Shown here piece by piece: positions 8,797-18,483 of a DNA stretch of 39,731 bases (positions within the stretch are counted from its first letter, which is position 1; every line of letters starts with the position of its first letter). The stretch is from contig JAQVYS010000012.1 of assembly GCA_028708605.1 (NCBI GenBank), positions 1 through 39,731 on the forward strand. Direction: 5' to 3'. The translations under genes and the position numbers were made by a program. The stretch is from Bacillota bacterium (GTDB lineage Bacteria > Bacillota > DTU065). The notes below the pieces were generated by a model. That model worked only from the letters and a program-made list of their open reading frames with translations. It did not search any database and had not been told where the DNA came from.

Positions 8797-10641
8797 TTAT
8801 TTTAAGAAATACTCTCTTAAAATCTTATCTAATGCTATAACAAAAGCTTCACGGTTCTTTGCAGTAAGTGATGGCACTTTAGTATTTAATTTGTTTGCAA
8901 CCGAAGATAAAAATGACTCTGCAGTTTCCTTTTCAGCTGTTATCTTCGCTCCGTCTTTTAAGCCTTTTGCCCAAGTCGCTAAATCACTTGGGGTGATCTC
9001 TTTTTCGGGATAAAACTTGAGGTCTGGGTCTTGATCGTACTGGTAGGTTCCAAAAGCTGCTGTAAACTGTAAAGCACTAAAGAGTGGATGCCCAATTGGT
9101 ACATCAACAAACCAGAAAACAGGGGCTCCATTTGCAATAAGATTTGCTTGGGTTTTGCGAAGTAGCCTCTCATCTAGCCAGACTTGGTGAGGAAGAGCGT
9201 TGTTAGACAGTGAAGTTGCAACTAACATACCCGCGGCTTCGCCAATAGACCATTCGATAGGGTGTAACCTGTAAGTGCCATTAGTGATATGGGTAACGGC
9301 AAGGTTTTTGCCACCTGCTACAAGGTTTTTCACTCGGCGATGGATCAGAGATCCTAGAGGAATCTGGAACGGATATACAGCAGATGTTTTTGCTGTTTCC
9401 TTATAGCCCGAGTCATGAATATCAATAAAGTACCTACCTAAGCCTACTGAGTCTCTAAAGAAACGTGCTCGTGGACCATCTAGGTAGTCGACACTGACGT
9501 CCTGTTCAACAACAGTAGTCATCCCTTTAATACGGCGAGATTCGCGGATATAAGGATATTTGCTGAGTCCGTCTTCGGTACCCATTAAATCTTTACGAAG
9601 CATAAACTCAGGGTATCCAAAGCCTCCGTCATCACGTTTTACTTCAGTTTGCAGCCAGTACAAAAAGCCTAGAGCTAGGTCTTTGGCTTCCTTTAATAGC
9701 CTGTTTTTTTCTTCCTCTGAGGCGTCTATGAAGCTTCCACCAACATAGTCGTTACCAGGCCAGTTGATCATGGCAAGATCATTAGGATAAGCAGGATCAT
9801 TAAAGTTATTCTTATCGATTAAGCGTCTGTAGGACCAAAAAGAACCGTACAGACCTTCAGCTTTGCCAAACATTAAGTAGGTAGCTATTCTGTCACCATA
9901 GTCTACATCTAAGGTATAGGGCTGGTTATCTCTGTTTTTTTCATAGTTATCTGGTTTTTCAATAACATGATATTCACCAGGTCTATATTCAATGACGAAG
10001 GGATAGGTGTATGATTGAATCCAGTTTGGTTGAGGAGTATCTGGTGCATGTTCTTCGCCAGTTTCATTTTTAGCTTCAGCACCAATTGCGTATTCAACTC
10101 CAACGACAGGCAGAAGATCACCAATTTCGCTGGCATCAATAAAGATCTCAGCACTACAGGTCTTTTCGGTGTTATCATCTAGTCTGTAAGTGACAGACTT
10201 AATAACGTCGTTTTCAATCTCTGCATTTACAGGTACAGCATTGTACAAAACAGTTAACTGATCGCTTTCTAGATATTTTTCGAGCATGCCATCGATAACC
10301 TTTACGCCAACAATTGGCTCAAAGGATAGACGACTTACCCAGCAGTTACCAGGATTTAAGTGTGATACATATTGTGCAGAGTCACTCAAACGAAAGTTTT
10401 TACGGTAGTAGTTACGTACACCTTCTCTAAAAACGTAATAAGATGCAGGTGCACTAAAATATTCAATATATTGATTTTCATCTGGTGCTGATACACCTTG
10501 GCTGGTAAGCTGACCTCCTAACCAGTCTGTCTCTTCTGTCATTAGAACTTTCATGCCACTTGCAAGTAGAGATAGTGCAGCAGCTACGCCACCTGTGCTA
10601 CCACCGGTTATTACTACATCAAAATGAAGGTTTTCTGTCAT
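8797..10641 (-). CDS. FAD-dependent oxidoreductase (FAD_oxidored family, PF12831-type)
   Basis: VVITGGSTGGVAAALSLLASGMKVLMTEETDWLGGQLTSQGVSAPDE...; C-terminal AGGKNLAVTHI...GTYRLHPIEWSIGEAAG. ATG 10641 is better spaced from AAGGAG than the track start 10650. Confidence 0.9.
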   Translation of the reverse strand: MTENLHFDVVITGGSTGGVAAALSLLASGMKVLMTEETDWLGGQLTSQGVSAPDENQYIEYFSAPASYYVFREGVRNYYRKNFRLSDSAQYVSHLNPGNCWVSRLSFEPIVGVKVIDGMLEKYLESDQLTVLYNAVPVNAEIENDVIKSVTYRLDDNTEKTCSAEIFIDASEIGDLLPVVGVEYAIGAEAKNETGEEHAPDTPQPNWIQSYTYPFVIEYRPGEYHVIEKPDNYEKNRDNQPYTLDVDYGDRIATYLMFGKAEGLYGSFWSYRRLIDKNNFNDPAYPNDLAMINWPGNDYVGGSFIDASEEEKNRLLKEAKDLALGFLYWLQTEVKRDDGGFGYPEFMLRKDLMGTEDGLSKYPYIRESRRIKGMTTVVEQDVSVDYLDGPRARFFRDSVGLGRYFIDIHDSGYKETAKTSAVYPFQIPLGSLIHRRVKNLVAGGKNLAVTHITNGTYRLHPIEWSIGEAAGMLVATSLSNNALPHQVWLDERLLRKTQANLIANGAPVFWFVDVPIGHPLFSALQFTAAFGTYQYDQDPDLKFYPEKEITPSDLATWAKGLKDGAKITAEKETAESFLSSVANKLNTKVPSLTAKNREAFVIALDKILREYFLK

Positions 10642-10712
10642 AGCTGACACTCCTTATTTGTGATTTGATCGCAGCTATTTATTTTATTGATTGCTTTGAA
10701 ACGTTTTTGAGT

Positions 10713-11318
10713 TTACGGCTTGTAAAGGCCAAAATAGATAACCATTTCACGCCAAATGTTTAAGATTCGATTGCCGTAACCTACACCAGGAACGGCCCAT
10801 TTTCCGTCTAGGTCTGGCCATGTGGGAGCAGAGCCACGTCTTACCAAGTGGAAGCGAGGATCCACAATAGGCTGAGATTCTGGTAAAGGTTTTGAGGTAG
10901 CATAAGCATAAATATGCTGCATTTGGCCAATCACTCCCTCTTCAGGAGTTCTAAAGTAATGTCCTCTTGTGCCTCCGCCAGTTGCACCGATACCAGCGTA
11001 GTTATTTTGTTCTGGGACTACATCCCCTCCAAATCTAAACCAACCTGTCTCATGGATCGACTGGGCAAAAGCTACATCACCACGGATACCATAGTAGTTT
11101 CCCCATTCAATATAGTAGCTTCCAAGATTTGGAGCATTAGGGTTTATTCTTTTTACATATTGATCAAGCTGTTTGGCAGAGAGAACTGACTTACCGAAGA
11201 TTGAGGGATCATTCCAAATCTCTTTGAGATTAGCCTCTTCCTTTTTGGATCGAAGGCTTAACGAAACAAGACCAACTCCAAGAATAATGATCAGAGTCCA
11301 AAGTAAAGATTTTGGCAT
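10713..11318 (-). CDS. membrane-anchored glucosaminidase-domain (GH73) peptidoglycan hydrolase
   Basis: N-terminal TM; FAQSIHETGWFRFGGDVVPEQNNYAGIGATGGGTRGHYFRTPEEGVIGQMQHIYAYA. Confidence 0.88.
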   Translation of the reverse strand: MPKSLLWTLIIILGVGLVSLSLRSKKEEANLKEIWNDPSIFGKSVLSAKQLDQYVKRINPNAPNLGSYYIEWGNYYGIRGDVAFAQSIHETGWFRFGGDVVPEQNNYAGIGATGGGTRGHYFRTPEEGVIGQMQHIYAYATSKPLPESQPIVDPRFHLVRRGSAPTWPDLDGKWAVPGVGYGNRILNIWREMVIYFGLYKP

Positions 11319-11406
11319 ATTATTCGCTTAGAAACTCTCCTAAGTTTGAGAAGAGAATTTAAGCTATAACTCACCTCCAGGCTGTTATACTTTTTGGTAA
11401 AAAAAG

Positions 11407-12732
11407 CTAATATTTAAGATAATCAAGTAGCCTATCGTAGACAGCAATGATCTTTGTTGCATATAAGCTATCAACTGCCCATCTGCCACTTAGGTTCGCT
11501 AAAAGGGGAGCACTTCCTTTATTTACCAAGTGATAACGAGGATCGACAATCTTATTCCAAAAACTCGGTTTTGAAGAATAGTTCTTTATAGCTATAGGGT
11601 CATCATAACTCTTGTCACAAGCATAGGCATAGAGATGTTGGAACTGACCTAAAACGCCTTCTTCGGGTGTATTAAAGAAGTGCCCTTTTGCTCCGCCACC
11701 TACAGCCCCAATACCAGCGTAGTTGTTTTGCTCTGGAACTACATCGCCGCCAAATTTAAAAAAGCCTGTTTCATGAATCGATTGGACATAGGCAAGATCG
11801 CCAGATAGTCCAATCTCTTTGCCATAGTAAAGGTAGTACTTTGCAATATAGATCTGGTAGGGATTCCCGTTTTGAGATCTAACAAAATCCTCTAGCTCCC
11901 ACGGGGCAAAGAAGGTTTTGCTTGCAAGTGGTGCATTTACAGTTTTCCTTACCTCAGATACAGGAGCTGAGGTAAGAGAGATTGGTGTTACAAGACTATC
12001 ACTAGATAATACTACCATCTCACTAGAGAACACTCTTCCTGGTTTTTTGGCATAGAACCAGTAGATACCACCGTCTTCGAATTGGAAAATCGCATCTTTC
12101 TCTATTCTACCTAGAGACTTAGGGGTAGGGTAATCGAGCTTTTCAGGGTTTTTGTCATGCCAGTAAAAAAGCTCTGCATCTCCAAAGTCAACAGTTACAG
12201 TTACATTGAACTTATCATTAGACTGTCCTTTAAAATCGACGAAAGAAGTCTCGTTTTCAGTAATTGTAATCTCCCTTTCGTATTCAAAAGATTCTTTTTT
12301 AAGTCTTAAATTATAGACTCCAGGTGAAGCTAGTAAAGATACTGCTCCGCTGGATTTTGTAAAACCATAGAAGTCAGCGTCTAGCCAAATAAAAGCATTG
12401 CCTAAGTCAGATGTTATCTCAAGAAAACCTTTCCTAGTAAGTGGCTCAAGGTTGGTTTCGATGATGCTTGTTTTCCCTGGCTGAATGAATACGTTTTTAT
12501 TATAAGGTTGATACCCATTAGAAAAGAGTCTTACTCTGTAAGGTCCAGAATCTAGAGTAAAACTTAAGCTATGATAATCACTGATATAACCATCTTCTGT
12601 TTCAATTAAAACTAGAGGATTAGTAGGTGTGCTTTGAATAGTTAATGTTCCTGTCTCCCTTAGGATTTTGCATCCAGAGAGTATAACTAGAGTTATTAGC
12701 ATTAGAGCTATAAAAGGCTTAGTTTTTAACAT
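11407..12732 (-). CDS. lipoprotein with PEGA-like repeats and C-terminal glucosaminidase (GH73) domain
   Basis: Lipobox VILSGC; two PEGA-like modules (GTLTIQSTPTNPLVLIETEDG..., GFLEITSDLGNAFIWLDADFYG); SIHETGFFKFGGDVVPEQNNYAGIGAVGGG. Confidence 0.88.
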   Translation of the reverse strand: MLKTKPFIALMLITLVILSGCKILRETGTLTIQSTPTNPLVLIETEDGYISDYHSLSFTLDSGPYRVRLFSNGYQPYNKNVFIQPGKTSIIETNLEPLTRKGFLEITSDLGNAFIWLDADFYGFTKSSGAVSLLASPGVYNLRLKKESFEYEREITITENETSFVDFKGQSNDKFNVTVTVDFGDAELFYWHDKNPEKLDYPTPKSLGRIEKDAIFQFEDGGIYWFYAKKPGRVFSSEMVVLSSDSLVTPISLTSAPVSEVRKTVNAPLASKTFFAPWELEDFVRSQNGNPYQIYIAKYYLYYGKEIGLSGDLAYVQSIHETGFFKFGGDVVPEQNNYAGIGAVGGGAKGHFFNTPEEGVLGQFQHLYAYACDKSYDDPIAIKNYSSKPSFWNKIVDPRYHLVNKGSAPLLANLSGRWAVDSLYATKIIAVYDRLLDYLKY

Positions 12733-12786
12733 AGTTTATCTCCTGATAATTTTTTGCGAGGCAGTTTGAATTCCAGGAAATTTACT

Positions 12787-13554
12787 TTAATCTTTAGTAT
12801 AGAGAGATTCTACGTGGTGAAGTTCGAAGTGGATATTACTTAGGCTTACATCTAAAGTTACAAAGCTTTGCCCGAGATAAGACTCTGGAATACCGAAGGA
12901 AAGAGGCGGACAGCACAAATGAAGAGTATCAGCATAGTTTACAATCAATTTGTGCATGTGGCCGGAGAGAACAGCTAAGACCTGTGTTTCTCTTATTAAA
13001 TCTAGGATCTCTTTTCGTGCAAGAGGCTCCGCGTTCCAGTAGTTTCCGCCTGGTTCGTTTTTGTCAAGCAGATATAACGGAGAATGCATTAGAATTATTT
13101 TCGGGCAGTCTAGAGCAAGCTGTGCTTTAAGAAACGTTAATTGTGCTTTTTCTTCTTCTAAGCCACTTTGAAACAGCTGAGAGTTTAAGCAGATGATTTG
13201 GAAGCCATGGTGTTTTTCACCGTAGAAGTCTGGTCCAAAGTATTCCCTGTATTTAGCCACTTTTTGGCGGCTGATTTCACCTTCTTTGCTTTCTAACCTT
13301 TTGTTGCCAATATCATGATTGCCTGGGACAAAAAGCACAGGTTTATCTATGCCTTTGGTGCTTTTTTTAAATGCCTTGGCTCCATTTTCTGAACCAGTAT
13401 TAGTGAGGTCTCCTGCGATTAAATACAAGTCAGGGTTCAGCTTTTTAGTTTTTTCTAAGGCGTTTTGCCATTGTCTGTAGTTGATGTCATCTGTTTCTAC
13501 AATGTGTGGATCAGAAAGTAGGGCTATCTTTAACGGTTTTATAGTGTTATTCAT
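12787..13554 (-). CDS. calcineurin-like metallophosphoesterase
   Basis: LLSDPHIV...AGDLTNTG...VPGNHDIG...LMHSPLY...LSGHMHK. AAAGGAG precedes ATG 13554 (track start 13620). Confidence 0.92.
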   Translation of the reverse strand: MNNTIKPLKIALLSDPHIVETDDINYRQWQNALEKTKKLNPDLYLIAGDLTNTGSENGAKAFKKSTKGIDKPVLFVPGNHDIGNKRLESKEGEISRQKVAKYREYFGPDFYGEKHHGFQIICLNSQLFQSGLEEEKAQLTFLKAQLALDCPKIILMHSPLYLLDKNEPGGNYWNAEPLARKEILDLIRETQVLAVLSGHMHKLIVNYADTLHLCCPPLSFGIPESYLGQSFVTLDVSLSNIHFELHHVESLYTKD

Positions 13555-13629
13555 TTTGCCCGCTCCTTTGATAAAGAACTTTAAAATCTGTTTTTTGGTC
13601 TTGGTAACATAAAAAGTCAAAACACGCTG

Positions 13630-13731
13630 TTAAAATCTGGATTTAAGTCGATCCAATATTGAAGAGAAAGAAGCAGCTGTTTTGTCAAAGGCTTGCCTCT
13701 CTAGACGTTTATTTGGCTTTTCTTGGAACAT
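13630..13731 (-). CDS. putative small protein, 33 aa (MFQEKPNKRLERQAFDKTAASFSSILDRLKSRF)
   Basis: ATG preceded by AAAAAGGAG at good spacing on the minus strand; not in the ORF track because of length; fills the gap between the phosphoesterase and bceR-like genes. Confidence 0.45.
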   Translation of the reverse strand: MFQEKPNKRLERQAFDKTAASFSSILDRLKSRF

Positions 13732-13770
13732 ATCCTGCTCCTTTTTAAACTACATAGAGCAGGATATGTT
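13727..13770. repeat. 14-bp perfect inverted repeat
   Basis: AACATATCCTGCTC (13727-13740) / GAGCAGGATATGTT (13757-13770), 16-nt loop. Confidence 0.9.
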
Positions 13771-13819
13771 TTGTGAGTAATTGAACTTAGTGCCTAAGAT
13801 ATTAAAAGAGGGTGAGTTA

Positions 13820-14494
13820 ATGTACAAGGTTCTAATCGTAGAAGATGAGAACACAATATCTTCGATTATGGAAGATACACTAACTAAGTGGGGTTATCAA
13901 GTAGCAAGGGTTTTAGAGTTTAAAAATGTGCTTACTGATTTTACCGCATTTAATCCTCATCTTGTGCTGATGGATATTAATTTACCATATTATGACGGGT
14001 TTTATTGGTGCTCAAGGATTCGTCAACTATCAAGTGTTCCTATTATCTTTATCTCATCTCGAGACGGGGATGGAGATAAAATTAGAGCAATAGCACAAGG
14101 TGCAGATGATTATTTAGAAAAACCTTTTTCAATGGACTTACTAGTTGCTAAGGTCCAAGCAGCTCTAAGAAGAACATATTCTTATAGTGATGAGTCTCTA
14201 AATGTATTACAGTATAATGATCTTATTCTAAATACAGAAAGACTGCAGGTATACTCTAACGAAAAAGCGATTGAGGTTACACCTAATGAGTCTAAGATTC
14301 TTGCTCTTTTGATTAGAAACCACGGTAAGGTTGTATCTCGTACGCGTTTAATGAAAGCTTTGTGGGATGACGAAAGTTTTGTTGACGACAATACTTTAAC
14401 TGTAAATGTGAATCGTTTGCGCAGGAGATTAGAGATGGTTGGTCTTGATGGTTATATCACAACAATTAAAGGCGAAGGGTATTGTTTAAAATGA
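13820..14494 (+). CDS. OmpR/BceR-type response regulator
   Basis: Receiver domain (VLIVEDENTIS, LVLMDINLPYYDGF, IFISSRDG, GADDYLEKPF) plus winged-helix effector; adjacent to Bce-type HK and ABC. Start at ATG 13820 (track start 13781). Confidence 0.93.
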   Translation: MYKVLIVEDENTISSIMEDTLTKWGYQVARVLEFKNVLTDFTAFNPHLVLMDINLPYYDGFYWCSRIRQLSSVPIIFISSRDGDGDKIRAIAQGADDYLEKPFSMDLLVAKVQAALRRTYSYSDESLNVLQYNDLILNTERLQVYSNEKAIEVTPNESKILALLIRNHGKVVSRTRLMKALWDDESFVDDNTLTVNVNRLRRRLEMVGLDGYITTIKGEGYCLK

Positions 14495-15504
14495 CATTTA
14501 GCAAATACTTAAAAGAAAAGTGGCTTACCTATCTATTTATTGGCTTAGCTTTTTTGTTTTTTTTCGCAGTATATCTGCTAGATTTAGGTCTTAATATGGC
14601 TCCTTCTAATGTGGCTTATGTGGCTTTGGGGTGGGGACTTTTTTTGTCTGTTTTTGTTGTAGTTGATTATTATGCATTAAAGTATCGGGTTAGGAAAATG
14701 ACAAAATTTTGCTATTTGAAAGCTCCAAGTATGGCAGCAGAAGAGTTTTGGTATCCAGTTGACAGAGCCTATGCCTCTTCTGTAAATGAATTAGTGGAAG
14801 GCTTCGAAACTTACAAAGCAGGCATCATTAAAATGTCCGCAGAACAGTTAGAGTTTATTACTAAATGGTTGCACGATTTTAAGGTGCCTATTTCAGCTTT
14901 GAGACTAATCCTAGATAACCACGAAGAAAACATGGATAGAGAGCTAGTTAAAAGTCTAGAACAAGAGGTTTTTAATATCGAAGAATCAGCAAAAAAAGTA
15001 TTTTATGAGATTAAATCAGGGAGCCTTCGAGATGACTATAAAATAGCTAGGGTAAGCACTAAAACTTTAATTGCAAATACGCTAAAAGGCTATGCGCGAT
15101 TTTTTAGTTTTCAAAAATTAGACATCGGTATCTTAGGCGAAGACTACATAGTTGTAACTGATGAAAAGTGGAGTGGTTATATTCTCTCTCAGATTATTTC
15201 TAATGCAGTAAAACACACCCCGATATATGGAAAAGTTATTATCAGTACGGAAAAGATAGACAATCGGATTACTATATCGATCAAAAACACTGGAAAAGGG
15301 ATCTTACCACAGGATATAGGCCAAATTTTCAATAAAGGTTATACCTCCTCTGAAAATCGCATTGCAAGTGGAGCTACAGGCTATGGATTATACCTTGCTA
15401 AAAAGTTAAGTGACATCCTTGGGCATATGTTGTCTGTAGAATCTAACTATGGTGAGGATGCAACTTTTAGCTTAACGTTTGTAGATTACTGCGATGGCAA
15501 GTAA
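14491..15504 (+). CDS. BceS-like intramembrane-sensing histidine kinase
   Basis: Two N-terminal TMs with no extracellular domain; H-box WLHDFKVPISALR; N-box QIISNAVKHTP; GATGYGLYLAKKL. Confidence 0.92.
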   Translation: MTFSKYLKEKWLTYLFIGLAFLFFFAVYLLDLGLNMAPSNVAYVALGWGLFLSVFVVVDYYALKYRVRKMTKFCYLKAPSMAAEEFWYPVDRAYASSVNELVEGFETYKAGIIKMSAEQLEFITKWLHDFKVPISALRLILDNHEENMDRELVKSLEQEVFNIEESAKKVFYEIKSGSLRDDYKIARVSTKTLIANTLKGYARFFSFQKLDIGILGEDYIVVTDEKWSGYILSQIISNAVKHTPIYGKVIISTEKIDNRITISIKNTGKGILPQDIGQIFNKGYTSSENRIASGATGYGLYLAKKLSDILGHMLSVESNYGEDATFSLTFVDYCDGK

Positions 15505-15506
15505 AG

Positions 15507-15520
15507 TGACAAAAATGTAA
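15507..15520 (+). promoter_or_regulatory. BceR-type binding site
   Basis: TGACA-AAAA-TGTAA, exact fit to TNACA-N4-TGTAA, about 33 bp upstream of a putative -35. Confidence 0.65.
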
Positions 15521-15552
15521 GCTACAGCTCCCTCAATGTAAGGTGTATCGAT

Positions 15553-15580
15553 TTGGCTAAAGCACCAACTAAGATATATT
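15553..15580 (+). promoter_or_regulatory. putative promoter of the bceAB-like genes
   Basis: TTGGCT-N16-TATATT upstream of GTG 15614. Confidence 0.5.
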
Positions 15581-15613
15581 AGAGTTAGTAAATTGTTAGA
15601 GGAGTGGAGTTTA

Positions 15614-16372
15614 GTGGAGATACTGAGAGTTGAAAACATTAGTAAGGTATATGGCTCCAAAAAAAGTGACAAACAATATATGGCTCTTAGTGATATTTCT
15701 TTTAAAATTAATGCAGGCGATTTTGTAGGTGTTATGGGCGCTTCGGGATCTGGAAAAACTACGCTTTTAAACATTTTAGGAAGCATTGATACACCAACTA
15801 CAGGTAGCTATTTTATTGATGGGAAGGATATCACCTCATTTAAGAAAAACCAGCTGGCAATACACAGAATCAAAAACATAGGTTTTATTTTTCAAGATTA
15901 TAATCTCTTAGAGACCATGACACTAAAGGAAAACATTATTTTGCCTTTAGCTCTAAACGGTTATGGAGCAAGTGAAATGGAAAAGAGGCTTAATGAGCTT
16001 TCTAAGAACCTAGGGATAGAGAAGATACTTGACAAATATCCCTATGAGGTTTCTGGTGGTGAAATGCAACGCACTGCTGCTTGCCGCGCTTTGATCACTT
16101 CACCGAAAATTATTTTAGCTGATGAGCCAACAGGAAACCTTGACTCAAAGTCAGGCAAAGCTCTTTTAGATCTACTAACTTTCATTAACGAACACTATCA
16201 AGCTACAATTTTGATGGTTACCCATGATGTATTTGCTGCGAGTTACTGTAAAAAGATCTTGTTTATCCGTGACGGGGAGATCTATAACGAGTTATATGCT
16301 GGAGACAATAAAAAGCAATTTTACGAGTCAATCATCGATGTGATGAGTGTACTTGGTGGTGAAATTAGATGA
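15614..16372 (+). CDS. BceA-like ABC transporter ATP-binding protein
   Basis: Walker A GASGSGKTT; signature VSGGEMQRTAACRAL; Walker B IILADEPTGNLD. GTG 15614 after GGAGTGGAG (track start 15593). Confidence 0.93.
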   Translation: MEILRVENISKVYGSKKSDKQYMALSDISFKINAGDFVGVMGASGSGKTTLLNILGSIDTPTTGSYFIDGKDITSFKKNQLAIHRIKNIGFIFQDYNLLETMTLKENIILPLALNGYGASEMEKRLNELSKNLGIEKILDKYPYEVSGGEMQRTAACRALITSPKIILADEPTGNLDSKSGKALLDLLTFINEHYQATILMVTHDVFAASYCKKILFIRDGEIYNELYAGDNKKQFYESIIDVMSVLGGEIR

Positions 16373-18354
16373 ACCTAACTCAAATTGCTGCTCGCAACAT
16401 TAAGCAAAATTTTAGTAAGTACGTCATGTATTTTTTCTCTCTGAGTTTTAGTGTGTTTACTGTGTTTTCTTTTTTAGCCTTGATGTATAATGAATCCGTG
16501 CTTGAGGCTATCGTGTATGATGCTCGGTACGAATCACTTCTAGGATTTTTTCGCATCATTATTTTGGTTTTTGTGATGTTTTTTCTAATTAGTTCTAATA
16601 AAAGCTTTATCAGAGCCAGAAAAAAGGAGATTTCAACCTACGCGTTATTTGGCATGTCTAATTGGAAAATTGGCACACTATTGTTTCTTGAGACTATGTT
16701 AGTAGGTCTGGTTGCACTCCTTGTAGGTCTTGGAGCGGGAGTCTTTTTTTCAAAACTAAATGCGATGTTTTTATTGAATCTTGCTTTGGATGGCGTTGTA
16801 GATAACATTGCTTTTACATTAGATCCAAGGGCAATTTACTATACAGTGCTACCCTTTTCAGTGGTGTTTGTGTTGATGGGTTTATCTGGACTAAGAGTGG
16901 TCTCTAAGTTTGAACTTGTAGAGCTTTTTAGGGCTGGTAAGATGGCTGAGAGTCGCTTTGAAGGTTCAGTCCTAATTTTGCTTGTCTCACTGCTACTAAT
17001 TGGAACAGGCTATTATATAGCTTGGATTCCCGATGTTCGTGTTGTTTCATCTCAAGCGATTAGTATCTTGCTTTTAGTCATCGTAGGTACTTATCTGTTT
17101 TTTTGGCAGGGTTTGCCTAAAGTTTTAAACATTTTCAAAAGACATAAGGGTAAATATTATATAGGAGAAAACCTCATATCTGTATCACTATTTTCCCATC
17201 GTATGAGGTCAATTGGTTCTTTGATGGCAACAATTGCGGTATTATCGGCAGTTGCAGCTACCGCAATCTCAACAGGGTTCTCGCTTTATAGAAATATTAC
17301 TATCAACGCCTATAATACGGTAGGTTTTGATATGTACTTTTATGGTGGGCAGGAAACGATCATGCCAGAGATTGAAGCTGCTTTTTTAAGTGAAGGGGTA
17401 CAAATACTAGATAGCTTTACAACGGAGCGCTATCAAACCCGGCCAAAATTTGAACCAGTGATCATCGATAATATTGAACTCCTAAATAGTGAGCAAGGTT
17501 ATTTTCGAGTTTACTCCGAGTCTATCTACAATAAACTTATTCAAATATCGCGCACCGCTCTAGAACCTGTCAATATTCATGAAGGCAAAGCCATGTGGAT
17601 GATTCAAAAGGGCTATCGAAGCAGTACGGAACAGCTCGTAAGTGCACTTATAGGAAAGACTTTGCAGTTTACTGACAGAGATATAGAAATAACCAGCTTA
17701 GAAGACTCAAGTATCTTGCTTTTTGGTGCATTAAACAGCGTCTTGGTTTTAGATGACAATGATTTTGCTGTTCTATTAGAGCAAGGAGAGATAACTAATA
17801 CTAATCCATCTGGGACGCCTTACGATCAAGTAAGTGTGTTTAGATATGAAAGGCCTCTACACGCTAGAAAGCTAAACAATGACTTGAACAAAATACTAAC
17901 AGGTAGAGTTTCAAGTTACCGAATAGCTTATAACAACTATATTGAAGCGTTAGAAATATTTGGTCTGGTTTGTTTTATTGGCTTTTTTATGAGTGTGGTC
18001 TTTATTCTCATGACAGCAAGCCTCTTATATTTCAAGTTAATTATGGCAGCAGAAGATGAAAAACGTCACTATCAGATGCTTCGCAAAATTGGCCTAGAGC
18101 AAGTGGTAGAGAAAAAGGTTATTAGAAAAAGATTGTTTCCAGTCTTCGTAATACCACTTTTAGTTGGGATTATCCACAGTGTATTTGCAATGAAAACTGC
18201 AGATACGATGGTCTTTACTCAAATGATTTCAGCACAAAACTCCTACCTTATTGTTTTAAGTTCTTCGGCAGTAATGTATGTAGCTTATGCGCTTGTGTAC
18301 GGGATATTCTATTACATTACTAGACATCAGTATACAAGGATAGTAAGATTCTAA
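16369..18354 (+). CDS. BceB-like FtsX-family ABC transporter permease
   Basis: Multiple TMs with a large extracellular domain (about 17330-17930); overlaps the ATPase stop codon (ATGA). Confidence 0.92.
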   Translation: MNLTQIAARNIKQNFSKYVMYFFSLSFSVFTVFSFLALMYNESVLEAIVYDARYESLLGFFRIIILVFVMFFLISSNKSFIRARKKEISTYALFGMSNWKIGTLLFLETMLVGLVALLVGLGAGVFFSKLNAMFLLNLALDGVVDNIAFTLDPRAIYYTVLPFSVVFVLMGLSGLRVVSKFELVELFRAGKMAESRFEGSVLILLVSLLLIGTGYYIAWIPDVRVVSSQAISILLLVIVGTYLFFWQGLPKVLNIFKRHKGKYYIGENLISVSLFSHRMRSIGSLMATIAVLSAVAATAISTGFSLYRNITINAYNTVGFDMYFYGGQETIMPEIEAAFLSEGVQILDSFTTERYQTRPKFEPVIIDNIELLNSEQGYFRVYSESIYNKLIQISRTALEPVNIHEGKAMWMIQKGYRSSTEQLVSALIGKTLQFTDRDIEITSLEDSSILLFGALNSVLVLDDNDFAVLLEQGEITNTNPSGTPYDQVSVFRYERPLHARKLNNDLNKILTGRVSSYRIAYNNYIEALEIFGLVCFIGFFMSVVFILMTASLLYFKLIMAAEDEKRHYQMLRKIGLEQVVEKKVIRKRLFPVFVIPLLVGIIHSVFAMKTADTMVFTQMISAQNSYLIVLSSSAVMYVAYALVYGIFYYITRHQYTRIVRF

Positions 18355-18443
18355 AAGCTCTCAGAGACCAAATAGTATTTAGCCTCTAAAGTTTTAACAA
18401 GGCTAGTTCTTTTCAATGAAGAAAATCGGTTATTAAAACTTAA

Positions 18444-18480
18444 AAACCTCGTTAGCCTAGGTATTAGACTAACGAGGTTT
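18444..18480. terminator. rho-independent terminator (bidirectional)
   Basis: AAACCTCGTTAG ... CTAACGAGGTTT, 12-bp perfect stem. Confidence 0.85.
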
Positions 18481-18483
18481 AAT

